A stretch of DNA of 64,000 nucleotides from Polaribacter aestuariivivens (GTDB taxonomy: Bacteria > Bacteroidota > Bacteroidia > Flavobacteriales > Flavobacteriaceae). Both the position numbers and the translations under genes were made by a program. Under the pieces are notes generated by a model that was not told the origin of the DNA, did no database searches, and was given only the letters and a program-made list of their open reading frames with translations. The DNA lies in assembly GCF_005885675.1 (NCBI RefSeq), contig NZ_VANR01000004.1:248001-312000 (forward strand), read 5' to 3'. Numbering within the stretch: position 1 is the stretch's first letter; each line of letters begins with the position of its first letter. Of the stretch, positions 35,902-45,793 are shown in pieces.

Positions 35902-37332
35902 ATGCAACCAACCAAAAAAATAGGCTTATTACTAGGTCCCATTTTATTTTTTTTGATTCAGTTTTTACCAATCACTTTAATTTCAGACAAAGCAGATGCA
36001 GTAATTGCAGTGGCTGTTTGGATGGTTATTTGGTGGATTACAGAAACCGTTCATATTGCAGTAACAGCATTATTGCCTTTACTACTTTTTCCGTTGTTAA
36101 AAGTTATGGACATTGCAGATGTTGGCGCCAATTATGGGAGTCCAATTATCTTTTTATTCTTTGGAGGTTTTGTGTTGGCTTTAGCGTTAGAAAAAGTCAA
36201 TTTACATAGAAGAATTGCGTTAACCATTGTAAAACTTACAGGCACAACACCAGAAAAAGTAGTTTTGGGTTTTATGTTGGCCACAGCATTTATGAGCATG
36301 TGGATTAGCAATACAGCAAGTACAGTAGTGATGTTGCCCATTGCAATTTCCGTAATTAGATTATTAATAAAAGACGAAGATGGTTTTACAAAAGGCGATC
36401 AAAATTTTGCTTTAAGTATTATGTTAGGTATCGCTTTTGGAGCAAATGCTGGTGGAATTGCAACCGTTATTGGTACACCACCAAACTCTGTTTTAATTGG
36501 CTTACTTGAAAATCAATACAACATCCAAATATCCTTTTTAACTTGGATGAGTTTTGGCTTACCTTTTTCGCTATTGATGATAACTGCAGTTTATTTTGTA
36601 TTGGTAAAATGGATGTTTCCTTGCAAAGACATTTTATTTACAGCATCAGGAACTATTATAGATGACGAACTTAAAAAACTGGGTAAAATATCCAAAGAAG
36701 AAAAAAGAGTATTAACCATTTTTGCCATTACAGTTTCACTTTGGATTACCAGGACAATTATCAATAGTATTTTTCCAGAACTAAAATTGTCTGATACCAT
36801 TATCAGTTTAATAGGTGCTGTTTCGTTATTTGCAATTCCTCTAAATTTTAAAAAAGGAAATTTTATTTTAGAATGGAATGATACCCAAAAATTAGCTTGG
36901 GGTATTTTAATTCTTTTTGGAGGAGGTTTAGCGCTCGCAAAAGGAATGGCTTCTAGTGGTTTGGTAGATTTAATAACCGAAACAATTGCAGCTGGTAACT
37001 TCCCAATTTTACTCACAGTTTCTTTATTAATTGTGTTGATGTTGTTTATGACAGAGCTCATGAGCAATGTTGCTTTAGTAGCAGTTTTAGCGCCAGTTGT
37101 AGCAGGTATTGCTATCGGATTAAATATTCCGATTTTGAATTTATTAATTCCTGTAACTATGGCAAGTAGTTGTGCTTTTATGTTACCCATGGCAACACCA
37201 CCAAATGCGATTGTTTTTGCAAGTGGTTATGTAAAAGTTAATCAAATGGTAAAAGCTGGAGTTGTCTTAAATATAATAGCTGTTGGTTTACTAATTTTGT
37301 ACTATCAATATGTAATTCCGTTGTTTTTCTAG
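35902..37332 (+). CDS. SLC13/DASS-family sodium:anion symporter
   Basis: 476 residues with about 11-12 membrane helices. The DASS motifs are present: SNTASTVVMLPIAISV (SNT motif, ~135), NAGGIATVIGTPPNSVLIG (~195) and, in the second repeat, TELMSNVALVAVLAPV and SCAFMLPMATPPNAIVFASGY. Members import di- or tricarboxylates or sulfate with Na+. The missing cytosolic TrkA-C insert and length of 476 fit the dicarboxylate branch. It follows the right ahcY repeat and is probably the original downstream neighbour of ahcY. Confidence 0.9.
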   Translation: MQPTKKIGLLLGPILFFLIQFLPITLISDKADAVIAVAVWMVIWWITETVHIAVTALLPLLLFPLLKVMDIADVGANYGSPIIFLFFGGFVLALALEKVNLHRRIALTIVKLTGTTPEKVVLGFMLATAFMSMWISNTASTVVMLPIAISVIRLLIKDEDGFTKGDQNFALSIMLGIAFGANAGGIATVIGTPPNSVLIGLLENQYNIQISFLTWMSFGLPFSLLMITAVYFVLVKWMFPCKDILFTASGTIIDDELKKLGKISKEEKRVLTIFAITVSLWITRTIINSIFPELKLSDTIISLIGAVSLFAIPLNFKKGNFILEWNDTQKLAWGILILFGGGLALAKGMASSGLVDLITETIAAGNFPILLTVSLLIVLMLFMTELMSNVALVAVLAPVVAGIAIGLNIPILNLLIPVTMASSCAFMLPMATPPNAIVFASGYVKVNQMVKAGVVLNIIAVGLLILYYQYVIPLFF

Positions 37333-37410
37333 TCTATTTTTGAATAAGACTAAAAATTAGACTTTAGAAATTTTTATTTATAAAACACTGATAATCAAGG
37401 TATTTTAAAT

Positions 37411-37439
37411 TTGTTAATTAGTTCTTTTTAATTTAACAA
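37411..37439. promoter_or_regulatory. Inverted repeat upstream of umuDC
   Basis: TTGTTAA (37411-37417) and TTAACAA (37433-37439), 15-nt spacer, 33 bases before the umuD start. A degenerate -7 element (TAATTTTA, 37460-37467) lies between it and the gene. Possible operator; AT-rich, so chance is a real alternative. Confidence 0.35.
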
Positions 37440-37471
37440 TTCTATATTTCTTTTTCTCGTAATTTTAAAGT

Positions 37472-37837
37472 GTGGAACAGGAAGAAGTAAAACGAATTCA
37501 AAAAACGAAAAAAAGCTACAGAGTTGTGCGTCCAAATCAGACGGGTTTTTCAAGTCCTGCAACACATTATACAGAACCAAGAATAGATTTAAACGATGCT
37601 TTAATCGAAAATCCGTCAGCCACTTTTTATGTGCGAGTTGCAGATAATAGTTTTAGCGAATTTGAAATTTTTGAGAAAGATGTTTTAATTATTGATAAAT
37701 CGCTCACACCAAAAAATAATCAATTAGCAGTTGTTGTGCAAGAAGGATGTTTTCAAATTAATAGAATAGATTCCAACTCTAAAGAAGAGCTTCAACTTTG
37801 GGGAGTAATTACCTATATTATAAAATCTACTTTATGA
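37472..37837 (+). CDS. umuD: UmuD-like protein with altered catalytic dyad
   Basis: 121 residues from a GTG start. Aligned by eye without gaps to E. coli UmuD from PSAT onwards, Ser60 is kept (ADNSF for GDSM), but the catalytic lysine K97 is Asn97 (QINRI for TVKKL). The cleavage site Cys24-Gly25 is Thr24-Gly25 (QTGFSSPA). About 18 residues before the C-terminal strand are missing. UmuD normally self-cleaves to UmuD' and activates Pol V; this protein probably cannot self-cleave. It overlaps umuC by four bases (ATGA). Confidence 0.85.
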   Translation: MEQEEVKRIQKTKKSYRVVRPNQTGFSSPATHYTEPRIDLNDALIENPSATFYVRVADNSFSEFEIFEKDVLIIDKSLTPKNNQLAVVVQEGCFQINRIDSNSKEELQLWGVITYIIKSTL

Positions 37838-39108
37838 TAGCTTTAGTAGATTGTAACAGTTTTTATGCTTCTTGCGAACAAGTTTTTAGACCCGATTTAC
37901 AAGGAAAACCAGTTGTGGTTTTAAGTAACAACGATGGTTGTATAATTGCTGCCAATAAAGAAGCAAAAGCCTTGGCACACATTCCTATGTTTCAGCCTGT
38001 TTTTAAAATTAAGGAGATTTTAAAAGCCAATAATGTTACTTGTTTTTCATCAAATTACACCTTGTATGCAGATATGTCTCAACGTGTTATGGATACTTTG
38101 AGAGAATTTTCGCCAATTGTAGAAGAATATAGTATTGATGAAAGTTTTGTGGATTTATCGCATTACGCTATTGATGAATTGGATGAAATCGCTCATAGAA
38201 TTAAAGAAAGAGTTCATAAAAATACAGGAATTCCTGTTGGAGTGGGTGTTGCCAAAACAAAATCGTTGTCTAAAATGGCGAATAAATTTGCCAAAAAAGT
38301 AACTGAAAACAATGGTGTTTATACTGTAGAAAATGAAGCAAAGCGAATAGCAATGTTACATTATTTTAAGGTGAAAGATATTTGGGGAATTGGAAGAAAG
38401 CATAAGATTAGAGTAGAAAATACAGGAGCCATAAGCGCTTTCGATTTTACAAAGTTACCATTGGCTTGGGTTCGTAAAGAAATGACAGTAGTTGGTGAGC
38501 GTTTGTGGCGAGAGCTTAACAACTTACCTTGCCATGAAATGACAGTAGAGGTTGATGCCAAAAAAGGAATTGGTACTGCAAAATCTTTTGGCTACAAGTT
38601 AGAAGATTATGGTTTAATTGAAGAAGCAACTAGTTATTATGTAGCAGAAGTGGCAGATTTATTACGCCAGCAAAACTCGGCAGCCAAGTATATTGAAATT
38701 TTTTTAACCACCAATTCGTTTAGTAATATTGATAATCAATATCGTAATAAAATTATCATCACTTTAGAGGTTCCTACAAATAGTACTGTAAAATTAACAC
38801 AAGAGGCTTTAAAAGGATTGAGAGCTATTTTTAAAAAAGGATACCGTTACAAAAAAGTAGGCGTAAACTTGTTTGGTTTAGTACCAGATACAGATATTCA
38901 AACGAATTTATTTTATCAACCTCAAAAAAGTGAATCTTCAAAATTGACTGAAGTTATTGATGCATTAAACAGTAAGTTTGGTAAAAATAAAGTAAAACTC
39001 GCAACTGTTGGCAATCGCGAAAAAAAATGGGCGCTAATTAAAGAACACAGAAGCCCAAGATTTACTACTCAATGGAGTGAGTTGTTAACTATTGGAGGAG
39101 TAAAGTGA
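37834..39108 (+). CDS. umuC: Y-family DNA polymerase UmuC (Pol V catalytic subunit)
   Basis: 424 residues from the ATG at 37834, which overlaps the umuD stop (ATGA); an earlier in-frame ATG (37798) lies within umuD and is unlikely. The polymerase blocks are intact: [54 protein letters not shown] (catalytic Asp-Glu) and the helix-hairpin-helix around [13 protein letters not shown]-terminal little-finger and DUF4113 part follow. It performs error-prone synthesis past lesions. Its stop is 4 bp from the end of the converging gene. Confidence 0.95.
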   Translation: MIALVDCNSFYASCEQVFRPDLQGKPVVVLSNNDGCIIAANKEAKALAHIPMFQPVFKIKEILKANNVTCFSSNYTLYADMSQRVMDTLREFSPIVEEYSIDESFVDLSHYAIDELDEIAHRIKERVHKNTGIPVGVGVAKTKSLSKMANKFAKKVTENNGVYTVENEAKRIAMLHYFKVKDIWGIGRKHKIRVENTGAISAFDFTKLPLAWVRKEMTVVGERLWRELNNLPCHEMTVEVDAKKGIGTAKSFGYKLEDYGLIEEATSYYVAEVADLLRQQNSAAKYIEIFLTTNSFSNIDNQYRNKIIITLEVPTNSTVKLTQEALKGLRAIFKKGYRYKKVGVNLFGLVPDTDIQTNLFYQPQKSESSKLTEVIDALNSKFGKNKVKLATVGNREKKWALIKEHRSPRFTTQWSELLTIGGVK

Positions 39109-39112
39109 GAAC

Positions 39113-42100
39113 TTACTTTCTTAATAAACTAAAATTACCAACTCTTTTTTTTATCTCATTGTTTTGATTAATTAGTATCACGCTAAACCAATAATCATTA
39201 GAAAGTAATATTTTTCCATTGTAAGTTCCATCCCAACCTACATCATTTATCGTAAAATTAGTTATACGATTTCCATATCTATTGTAAATAACTATTTCTC
39301 CACTTTTATAAAAACCTTTTTCTAATCCTTTTATTTGCCAAATGTCATTTTTTCCATCTCCATTTGGTGTAAAGAATTTCGGAAAACTAATTAGTGAAAC
39401 TTCAAAAGGTATGCTACCACAACCATTCTTATCGTTTACTTCTATAATATAATTTCCTCCGTCGAGATTTTCGAAATTTAAATTATCTTGATATCCGAAT
39501 AAAATATTAGAGTTCGAATCTAATAATCTAAATTCATAATTTCCTAAACCAAGATTCGTGGTATTAATTTTTATAAAATTATTATCAGAATCATCTTGTA
39601 TTTCAAGATCAGTTATACGAATAGTACTCACTGAAGATTCTTTTACGGTAATACTAGCTTCTTCAGAATTACAACCATAAACAGAAGTTGCTGTTACACT
39701 ATATATCCCTCCTTTGGAAATTGTTGTGTTTTCAGAATTACCAACTACGGTATTGTTTTCATCTCTCCAAGTATAACTATAATTAGAATTTGGATTTTCA
39801 ACGCTAATTTGTAATTGAGGGTTGGCATTCATACAAATAATATCTTCCTTAATTACGTTTACAGTTGGTTTTTCTCTAACTATAAAATCTATAGTAGTTT
39901 CTTCAAAACAAACATCGTAAATTGGGTTTTCTAAACGAACTCTAATGGTTTGAGATGCTGTTGTAAAAGGATTTGGCAATGGACTTGGTAAAATGTTGTT
40001 GTTTTCATCAAAATATTTAACAACTAAACCTGTTTGAGCTCCTAGAATTGTGCCTTGTATTGCTGAGGTATCAAAACTTATAATTCCATCAAAATCATCA
40101 TCACATTCTTCTTGTGGAGCAATTGCATTTGCAATAGGTACAGAATTTACTATAAAACTTAGTATAGTTTCATCAAAACATTGTCCGTCTTTATCTTGGG
40201 AGTTTGTATTTACAATTCTTGCTGTAATATTTTGTGAAGCCGTTATAAATGGATTTGGTAATGGACTAGAAAGCGGTGTTCCATTCTCATCAAAATAAGT
40301 AACAGCCACATTAGTTTGTGTGCCAATAATTATAGTATTTATTGTGGAAGTATCAAAAGCATAAAATCCATCTCTATCATTATCGCATTCAGGATTAATT
40401 GTAACAGGGCTTGCAATTGGAACTTTTTCTACATTTAAAGAAATATGCGCACCCAAACCTAAACAAGAATTGTCAGTTTTACTATCTACTCTTATATAAA
40501 TATTTTGCTGATTTGGTGAACTCGTATTTTGATAGTTAGAAATATCTGTAATTTTATTTAGCTCAGCTAAAGCATTTTCTTCATTTCTGTAATAGGTGAT
40601 TTCTAATTGTTGATTTGCTGGGAAAAGGTTGATAATATCATTGTTTACCTCACTAAAATCGAAAGTTGCAATTCCATCTGTTGTATTTGTACCATCATCA
40701 CATTGATAAAACGATTTTGAAAAATTCAGAGGAATTTGGGTTGTAGAAACTAATAAATTTACTTCACTAATATCAAAACAACCATTACTGTTTTCTACTC
40801 TTGCCCAAATTTTATCGATACTTACTTGTTCGTTTTTATAATTTGTAATGTTGGCAATCGCTGTTCCTTTATTTTCTGCATCAATTTTTTCTTCGTGAAA
40901 GGTAATCGTATAATCTTCTGGATTTGATATAATTTTTTCTTTAACTTCATTTAAATTGAAGAAGCTAAAACCATCAATATCGCTATTATCGCATTGTTTT
41001 AAGGAAACAGAAGAATTGATGTTTGGTGATTCGAAAATTTCTATTTTCTTAGGAATGGTATAGCTTGTATTGTCTGTATGAACAACTTCCGCTGTAACAT
41101 TATAAGTTCCAGCATCGGTAAATTGATGATTTACATCTATTGAAGTTGAGGTATTATTTGTGCCAGAAGTTGGATCGTCGAAATTCCAAATTACAGATTT
41201 TATTTCTGATTGGTTTGTTAAGCTAAAATTATTAATTCTATTATCACAGTCATTATCGTTTGTAATTTCAAAAGGAAAAACTGTTTTCACTTCTCCGTTA
41301 ACAGTTATGTAGAAATTTATATCGTTACTAGGATTTGATAATATTTGATTTATAGTTTTATACTCATTTAAAGTATTAAAAGGGCAATCTCCCCTATACC
41401 AAGAGTCATCATTTTCTTGTTTGGTTCCAGAAACAAAAAGCAGTCCATCTCCGTATTCTATTCCTCTTTTGACTTCAACTAAAATCATTTCAACATCAGC
41501 AGGAATAGTAATAGGAGTTTCAAAATCTGTTTTCATGATTTTTGAACTAGTTGAGTTCCATGAAAAAGGATTAATTACTTTTTTTTGACTACTTCCAATT
41601 AAGTCGCTTTTAGAAAAAGAAGAAGGAAAATTATTATCAATTTTATAAATATTAAATGTTACGTTGGCTAACCATCCTGCACCGCTAATTCCAATATCTC
41701 CACTTTTAATAATATATTCTTCATTAGAATTTATACCAAATTCAGATAAGTCAAATTTTCTCGCCCAATTCATTAAGCCTCCCTTACAGGAAGGTATGCT
41801 TGTTGTTACTAAATCGTCACCTATGCTATGAGATAAAGTAGTATTTTCCTTAGAGTTTATTACGCTTCTTTTTTCGCCAGTAGCATTTATAAAGAAATTA
41901 GCATTTGGGGCAGGAAAATCTAATTTGTCAGTTCTTATATATGGGTAATATGTGCTACATCCTTGAAACCATGAAAAGTCTTTATCTTTTTCGGTACCAG
42001 CAATAATGGCTTTTTTATAATCGGGGTTGCCAAAATTTTGATCCTGACTAACTACAACTAAAATTCTTTTCGTTTTTGAAGGAACTACAATTTGAGTTTC

Positions 42101-42460
42101 GAAATCTATTTGAATAATTTCTGGAGTATCACCTATCTGATGGGTTACTATTCTACCACCACCGATATATTTATCATTAAAATTTGGAAAATCTTCATCT
42201 ATAACTAGTACTCCAAAGTTTAAAGTTGCTCCATCATGTATATTACTTACAGCAACTTGAGCAGATTTAATAATGAATTGATCTGTATTAGATATGCCAA
42301 AATCAGAGAGCGTAAATACTCTTGCCCACGATTCTTCATTCAAACAAAAAGAACTATTTGTTTTTGTAGGTGTATTACCTACATTATAGGTTAAGGTAAT
42401 TTGAGAGTTCAAATTAAAACTTAATAAATAAAAAAGGGCTATTAAAAAAAACTTATTCAT
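39113..42460 (-). CDS. Large surface protein with repeated domains and type B T9SS (CHU_C) tail
   Basis: 1115 residues. Signal peptide (~1-19); two related ~190-residue N-terminal units (~20-190 and ~195-390, both with SWARxF/NWARKF-DLSxFGI followed by IIKS); a PKD-like domain (~395-475, VIWNFDDPTSG, HQFTDAGTYNVTAEV); four ~100-residue repeats starting with (Q/E)CD and DxDG (e.g. ECDNDRDGFYAFDTSTI); an Ig-like domain; and the gliding-motility-type C-terminal signal (FPKFFTPNGDGKNDIWQIKG ... VIYNRYGNRI). Exported by T9SS and held on the surface, possibly an adhesin. Function unknown. Confidence 0.88.
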   Translation of the reverse strand: MNKFFLIALFYLLSFNLNSQITLTYNVGNTPTKTNSSFCLNEESWARVFTLSDFGISNTDQFIIKSAQVAVSNIHDGATLNFGVLVIDEDFPNFNDKYIGGGRIVTHQIGDTPEIIQIDFETQIVVPSKTKRILVVVSQDQNFGNPDYKKAIIAGTEKDKDFSWFQGCSTYYPYIRTDKLDFPAPNANFFINATGEKRSVINSKENTTLSHSIGDDLVTTSIPSCKGGLMNWARKFDLSEFGINSNEEYIIKSGDIGISGAGWLANVTFNIYKIDNNFPSSFSKSDLIGSSQKKVINPFSWNSTSSKIMKTDFETPITIPADVEMILVEVKRGIEYGDGLLFVSGTKQENDDSWYRGDCPFNTLNEYKTINQILSNPSNDINFYITVNGEVKTVFPFEITNDNDCDNRINNFSLTNQSEIKSVIWNFDDPTSGTNNTSTSIDVNHQFTDAGTYNVTAEVVHTDNTSYTIPKKIEIFESPNINSSVSLKQCDNSDIDGFSFFNLNEVKEKIISNPEDYTITFHEEKIDAENKGTAIANITNYKNEQVSIDKIWARVENSNGCFDISEVNLLVSTTQIPLNFSKSFYQCDDGTNTTDGIATFDFSEVNNDIINLFPANQQLEITYYRNEENALAELNKITDISNYQNTSSPNQQNIYIRVDSKTDNSCLGLGAHISLNVEKVPIASPVTINPECDNDRDGFYAFDTSTINTIIIGTQTNVAVTYFDENGTPLSSPLPNPFITASQNITARIVNTNSQDKDGQCFDETILSFIVNSVPIANAIAPQEECDDDFDGIISFDTSAIQGTILGAQTGLVVKYFDENNNILPSPLPNPFTTASQTIRVRLENPIYDVCFEETTIDFIVREKPTVNVIKEDIICMNANPQLQISVENPNSNYSYTWRDENNTVVGNSENTTISKGGIYSVTATSVYGCNSEEASITVKESSVSTIRITDLEIQDDSDNNFIKINTTNLGLGNYEFRLLDSNSNILFGYQDNLNFENLDGGNYIIEVNDKNGCGSIPFEVSLISFPKFFTPNGDGKNDIWQIKGLEKGFYKSGEIVIYNRYGNRITNFTINDVGWDGTYNGKILLSNDYWFSVILINQNNEIKKRVGNFSLLRK

Positions 42461-42512
42461 TGGGTTTGTAAAAATAAGGATTTAAGCTTATTTATCTCTT
42501 TCATTTCAAAAA

Positions 42513-42539
42513 AAAATCCACACAATTTGCGTGGATTTT
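42513..42539 (-). terminator. Terminator downstream of the HMA gene
   Basis: Stem AAAATCCAC with GTGGATTTT, 9-nt loop, U-run on the minus strand; 24 bases beyond the HMA stop codon. Confidence 0.8.
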
Positions 42540-42562
42540 ATCATTTTATAAATGGAAATAAT

Positions 42563-42970
42563 TTACTGTTTTTTTAATTCTCCATTATGGTCTTCTACAA
42601 TTTTGCTATCTCTGTATTTACAACAAGGATGTACAGAATTATAAGCTTCGTCTTTTGCAACTAATTTTTTGTCGTTGTCTAATAAAATATCATGACCAAC
42701 AGCCATAATGTTTTTTTGAACTGTGGTTACATCTGTTTTTCTCTCGTCCATAATTAAGTTCATTTGATGCGATTTTACATCCCAAATTGCAAATTTTACG
42801 CCTTTGGTTTTTAAAGCTGCAGTTTCAATTCGTTTTTTACACATACCGCAAATGCCATCTACTTTAAAAGTTACTTTTGCATTTTTATTCTTTTTTTCTT
42901 TTTTGACTTCTTGTGCTTGCGTTGCAAAACCCACTAAGAATAAACTTAATACTAAAATTATTTTTTTCAT
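42563..42970 (-). CDS. Secreted heavy-metal-associated (HMA) domain protein
   Basis: 135 residues: signal peptide (~1-20, VGFATQAQ), a Lys-rich linker, then an HMA domain with CGMC (Cys41, Cys44) and GVKFAIWDVKSHQMNLIMD. Residues ~95-135 add a second possible metal site, HPCCKYRD. A periplasmic Cu or other soft-metal binder is likely. It is 41 bp downstream of the TonB receptor, with which it is probably cotranscribed. Confidence 0.85.
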   Translation of the reverse strand: MKKIILVLSLFLVGFATQAQEVKKEKKNKNAKVTFKVDGICGMCKKRIETAALKTKGVKFAIWDVKSHQMNLIMDERKTDVTTVQKNIMAVGHDILLDNDKKLVAKDEAYNSVHPCCKYRDSKIVEDHNGELKKQ

Positions 42971-43011
42971 TTTTTATTTTAATTAATTTTTATTGAATAC
43001 CACTGTGTGGC

Positions 43012-45267
43012 TTATTTTATTTTAAATCGTAAACCAGCATAAATTGCACGACCAAAAATTGGTGAATATACTATAGTAGTATCAAAATTTGCGCCAAAAG
43101 GATTGTCACTTGCTAAAATAGGATTTTTTTGCTGAACATTTGTTAAGTTTTCGGCGCCTAAATACACTTCAAATTTATTTGAAAATACTCTTGTAACCTG
43201 ACTATTTAGTAGTTGAAAAGTATTAGAAAACACTGCCAATTGATATTGACTTGGGTTTGTACTTGTGTTTGGTAAACGCTGTTTTCCAATACTATTAAAT
43301 GTAGCATCAAACTTCCATTGAGCTCCGTTATCTTTTGCTATTGTTTCGTAAGAAAGGTTTGCGAAAAACCTATTTTCTGGTTGAATAGGTTTCTGTAAAT
43401 TTCCGCTATTATAATCTGTAGTTACATTAAAATACTTGTAAGCTGTTCTTAAATTAAATCCTTTACTTAATTGATAATACAATTCAACTTGAAAACTATT
43501 AGCAATACTTTTTCCATCTAAATCGTAAAATGAAATTTCTTGCGGATTTTCCCAATCTACCACAACTTGGTTATTGAAATCTGTTTTATAAAAATCAAAG
43601 GTAAGATCTCCTTTTTGATCAAATAATTTAAACTTTTGCATGTAAGAAATTCCATAATTCCAAGCAATTTCAGGGTTTAAACCATAAATGTTTCCACCTA
43701 CATTATCAATATTAATTTGTCTGGAACTTGCAAAAAATTGTTGATTTTCAGCAAAAATATTCGCACTTCTTTTTCCTCTTCCTGCAGAAGCTCTAAAAAC
43801 TCCATTTTCCCAAGGAGCATATCTTAAGTGTAATCTTGGTGTAATGAAATTTCCTAATAAATTATGTGAATCTACTCGCAAACCTGCAGTAAAACTAAAG
43901 TCGTCTAAATTATCGAATGCATATTCAAAAAATGCACCTACAGATTGTTCTTTTCTTTTAAAGTTTTCATTAAAAGTACCTACTTCAACAAGTTCATCAT
44001 ACTTATCATAGGTAAAGCTAATTCCTGTTTTAAATTTGTTTCTAGTATCACCAATTATTGAGTTGAAGAGTAGGTTGGAATACACACTTTCATGCTGAAC
44101 GTCGTACACGTTCAATCCAAAATAAGAATCTTGTTGATGATTGCTATAAGCTAACTGAAAGCCAAAACTTTGAAACGGAAGTTCAGGAAAAACATAACCT
44201 AATTTTGCTGAAGTTTCAAAACGTTTTGTATCAATTTCACTTCCCCAAGCATTTGTTGTTCCTCTATCTGTTTCAGGGTAAAAATTGAGTTCTCCTGTTT
44301 GTTTTTCGTCAGCTAAATAACGAAAATTAATAAAACTTACCCAACCATTTTGAGCATCTGTATATTGCCAACGGTTCATAACGTTTATTTGATTTGCTAA
44401 AGGAGCATCTAAAAAATTATCGTTGTTATTGTCGAATTTTTCTCCTCTATAATTTCCATGAATGTATAAACCAGATTGCCATTTTTCAGAAATCTTTTCA
44501 TTAAAATGAGTGTTTAATTCTAAGCGTCCGTTTAAAGAACTGTAAGCGTTTAAAAAGAATTTATTGTCAGAAAAAGGTTTTACCAATTCTGCATTTATTT
44601 GACCAGAAATACTTTCGTAACCATTTACAACACTTCCTGCTCCTTTTGTAATTTGAATACTTTCTACCCAAGTTCCTGGTGTAAAAGTTAAACCAAATGC
44701 TTGTGCAGCACCTCTAACTGATGGCACGTTTTCTTGCGTGATTAATAAATACGGACTTTTTAAACCTAACATTTGTATTTGTCTTGTACCAGTTAAAGCA
44801 TCAGAAAAACTAACATCTATACTAGGATTTGTTTCAAAACTTTCTGCCAAATTACAGCAGGCCGCTTTTAACAATTCGTCATTATTTACGGTAAACATAT
44901 TTGCAGTAGCAAATAATGATTTTTGAATTGCATCTCGTTTACTTTTTATGGTAATTTCTTGAAGCTCACTTTCTGGTGTTATAAAGTGATGAATTGTTTT
45001 TAAACTAGTAATGGTAATTGTATCTGTTTTGTAACCAAGATAACTTATTACTAGTTTTTTATATTCAGGTTTATAAGGAATTGTAAACCATCCTTTTTCA
45101 TCAGTTACAGCTCCAATTGAGGTATTTAACCAATTTACAGTTGCGCCTGAAACGCCTAAATTATCTTTAGGATTTTGTTTGTCCATTATCATTCCTTTTA
45201 AATTGCTTTGTGCAAAAAAGATAATTGGAAACAGTAGTAAAAAACTACTAAAAATATATTTTTTCAT
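43012..45267 (-). CDS. TonB-dependent receptor, probable metal (copper?) uptake
   Basis: 751 residues: signal peptide, carboxypeptidase-like domain (~20-105), plug (~115-230, with CCNLAESFETNPSIDVSFSD and GTRQIQMLGLKSPYLLI) and barrel ending FGRAIYAGLRFKIK. The CC pair at the start of the plug is unusual among receptors and suits a soft-metal ligand. It is flanked by the HMA protein and by a HYC_CC_PP protein, a group I associate with copper handling in flavobacteria. Receptor class is certain; the ligand is inferred. Confidence 0.88.
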   Translation of the reverse strand: MKKYIFSSFLLLFPIIFFAQSNLKGMIMDKQNPKDNLGVSGATVNWLNTSIGAVTDEKGWFTIPYKPEYKKLVISYLGYKTDTITITSLKTIHHFITPESELQEITIKSKRDAIQKSLFATANMFTVNNDELLKAACCNLAESFETNPSIDVSFSDALTGTRQIQMLGLKSPYLLITQENVPSVRGAAQAFGLTFTPGTWVESIQITKGAGSVVNGYESISGQINAELVKPFSDNKFFLNAYSSLNGRLELNTHFNEKISEKWQSGLYIHGNYRGEKFDNNNDNFLDAPLANQINVMNRWQYTDAQNGWVSFINFRYLADEKQTGELNFYPETDRGTTNAWGSEIDTKRFETSAKLGYVFPELPFQSFGFQLAYSNHQQDSYFGLNVYDVQHESVYSNLLFNSIIGDTRNKFKTGISFTYDKYDELVEVGTFNENFKRKEQSVGAFFEYAFDNLDDFSFTAGLRVDSHNLLGNFITPRLHLRYAPWENGVFRASAGRGKRSANIFAENQQFFASSRQINIDNVGGNIYGLNPEIAWNYGISYMQKFKLFDQKGDLTFDFYKTDFNNQVVVDWENPQEISFYDLDGKSIANSFQVELYYQLSKGFNLRTAYKYFNVTTDYNSGNLQKPIQPENRFFANLSYETIAKDNGAQWKFDATFNSIGKQRLPNTSTNPSQYQLAVFSNTFQLLNSQVTRVFSNKFEVYLGAENLTNVQQKNPILASDNPFGANFDTTIVYSPIFGRAIYAGLRFKIK

Positions 45268-45343
45268 GAGTATTAATTTTATAATAAATAACTATTTTTT
45301 TCTTCTACAGAAAGAAGATTGTATTAGCTGTATTACTATAAAA

Positions 45344-45748
45344 TCAAATTAAAAAAGATTGGTATAAAACCTGATAATCAATTGATATATCTGGTGGAGA
45401 AAAGTCTTGAAAAACTGTTTTTTCTGAAGTACTTTCTATAAATAAATCTTTATAGGAAATTAAAAAAGCAGTAAAAAATTGTTGTTTTTTTAGGTCAAAT
45501 TTTAATTCCGAGGCATGTTGCAACTCATCTTGACCTTCGATTTTATGAACTTCGTCAGAACAACAATCTTTCATTTTAATAGACAAATCATCAACTATAT
45601 CACTTTCACAAATTTCTGCATTTCCTGTAAATGAAATATCCATTAAAAAATCTCCACAAAAGTGACTTTCTACCGTAAAAGAAAAGGTAGAAAATAGCAC
45701 TAAAAATGCTAAAATTGTGGATACTATTTTAGTAAAAACTTGTTTCAT
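45344..45748 (-). CDS. HYC_CC_PP family protein
   Basis: 134 residues. An N-terminal signal or anchor (~1-25) is followed by the three marks that name the family: H-F-C (29-31), C-C (62-63) and P-P (118-119). The spaced cysteines and His suggest metal binding outside the cytoplasm. Family function is not established to my knowledge. It is the first gene of the minus-strand group with the TonB receptor and HMA protein, 76 bp upstream of the receptor. Confidence 0.75.
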   Translation of the reverse strand: MKQVFTKIVSTILAFLVLFSTFSFTVESHFCGDFLMDISFTGNAEICESDIVDDLSIKMKDCCSDEVHKIEGQDELQHASELKFDLKKQQFFTAFLISYKDLFIESTSEKTVFQDFSPPDISIDYQVLYQSFLI

Positions 45749-45756
45749 TTGTTTTG

Positions 45757-45764
45757 CAAATTTA
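45757..45764 (-). promoter_or_regulatory. -7 element (TAAATTTG) for the HYC_CC_PP / TonB / HMA group
   Basis: Exact TAnnTTTG match on the minus strand, 9 bases before the ATG, giving a very short leader. Confidence 0.55.
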
Positions 45765-45793
45765 CAAAATGTTCTTTTAAATAATTTGTTAAA

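Noticed and set aside
36591-37190. 199-codon minus-strand ORF opposite the SLC13-family gene
   Set aside because: The plus-strand protein has clear family motifs throughout; the opposite frame is low-complexity Ile/Lys/Asn-rich.
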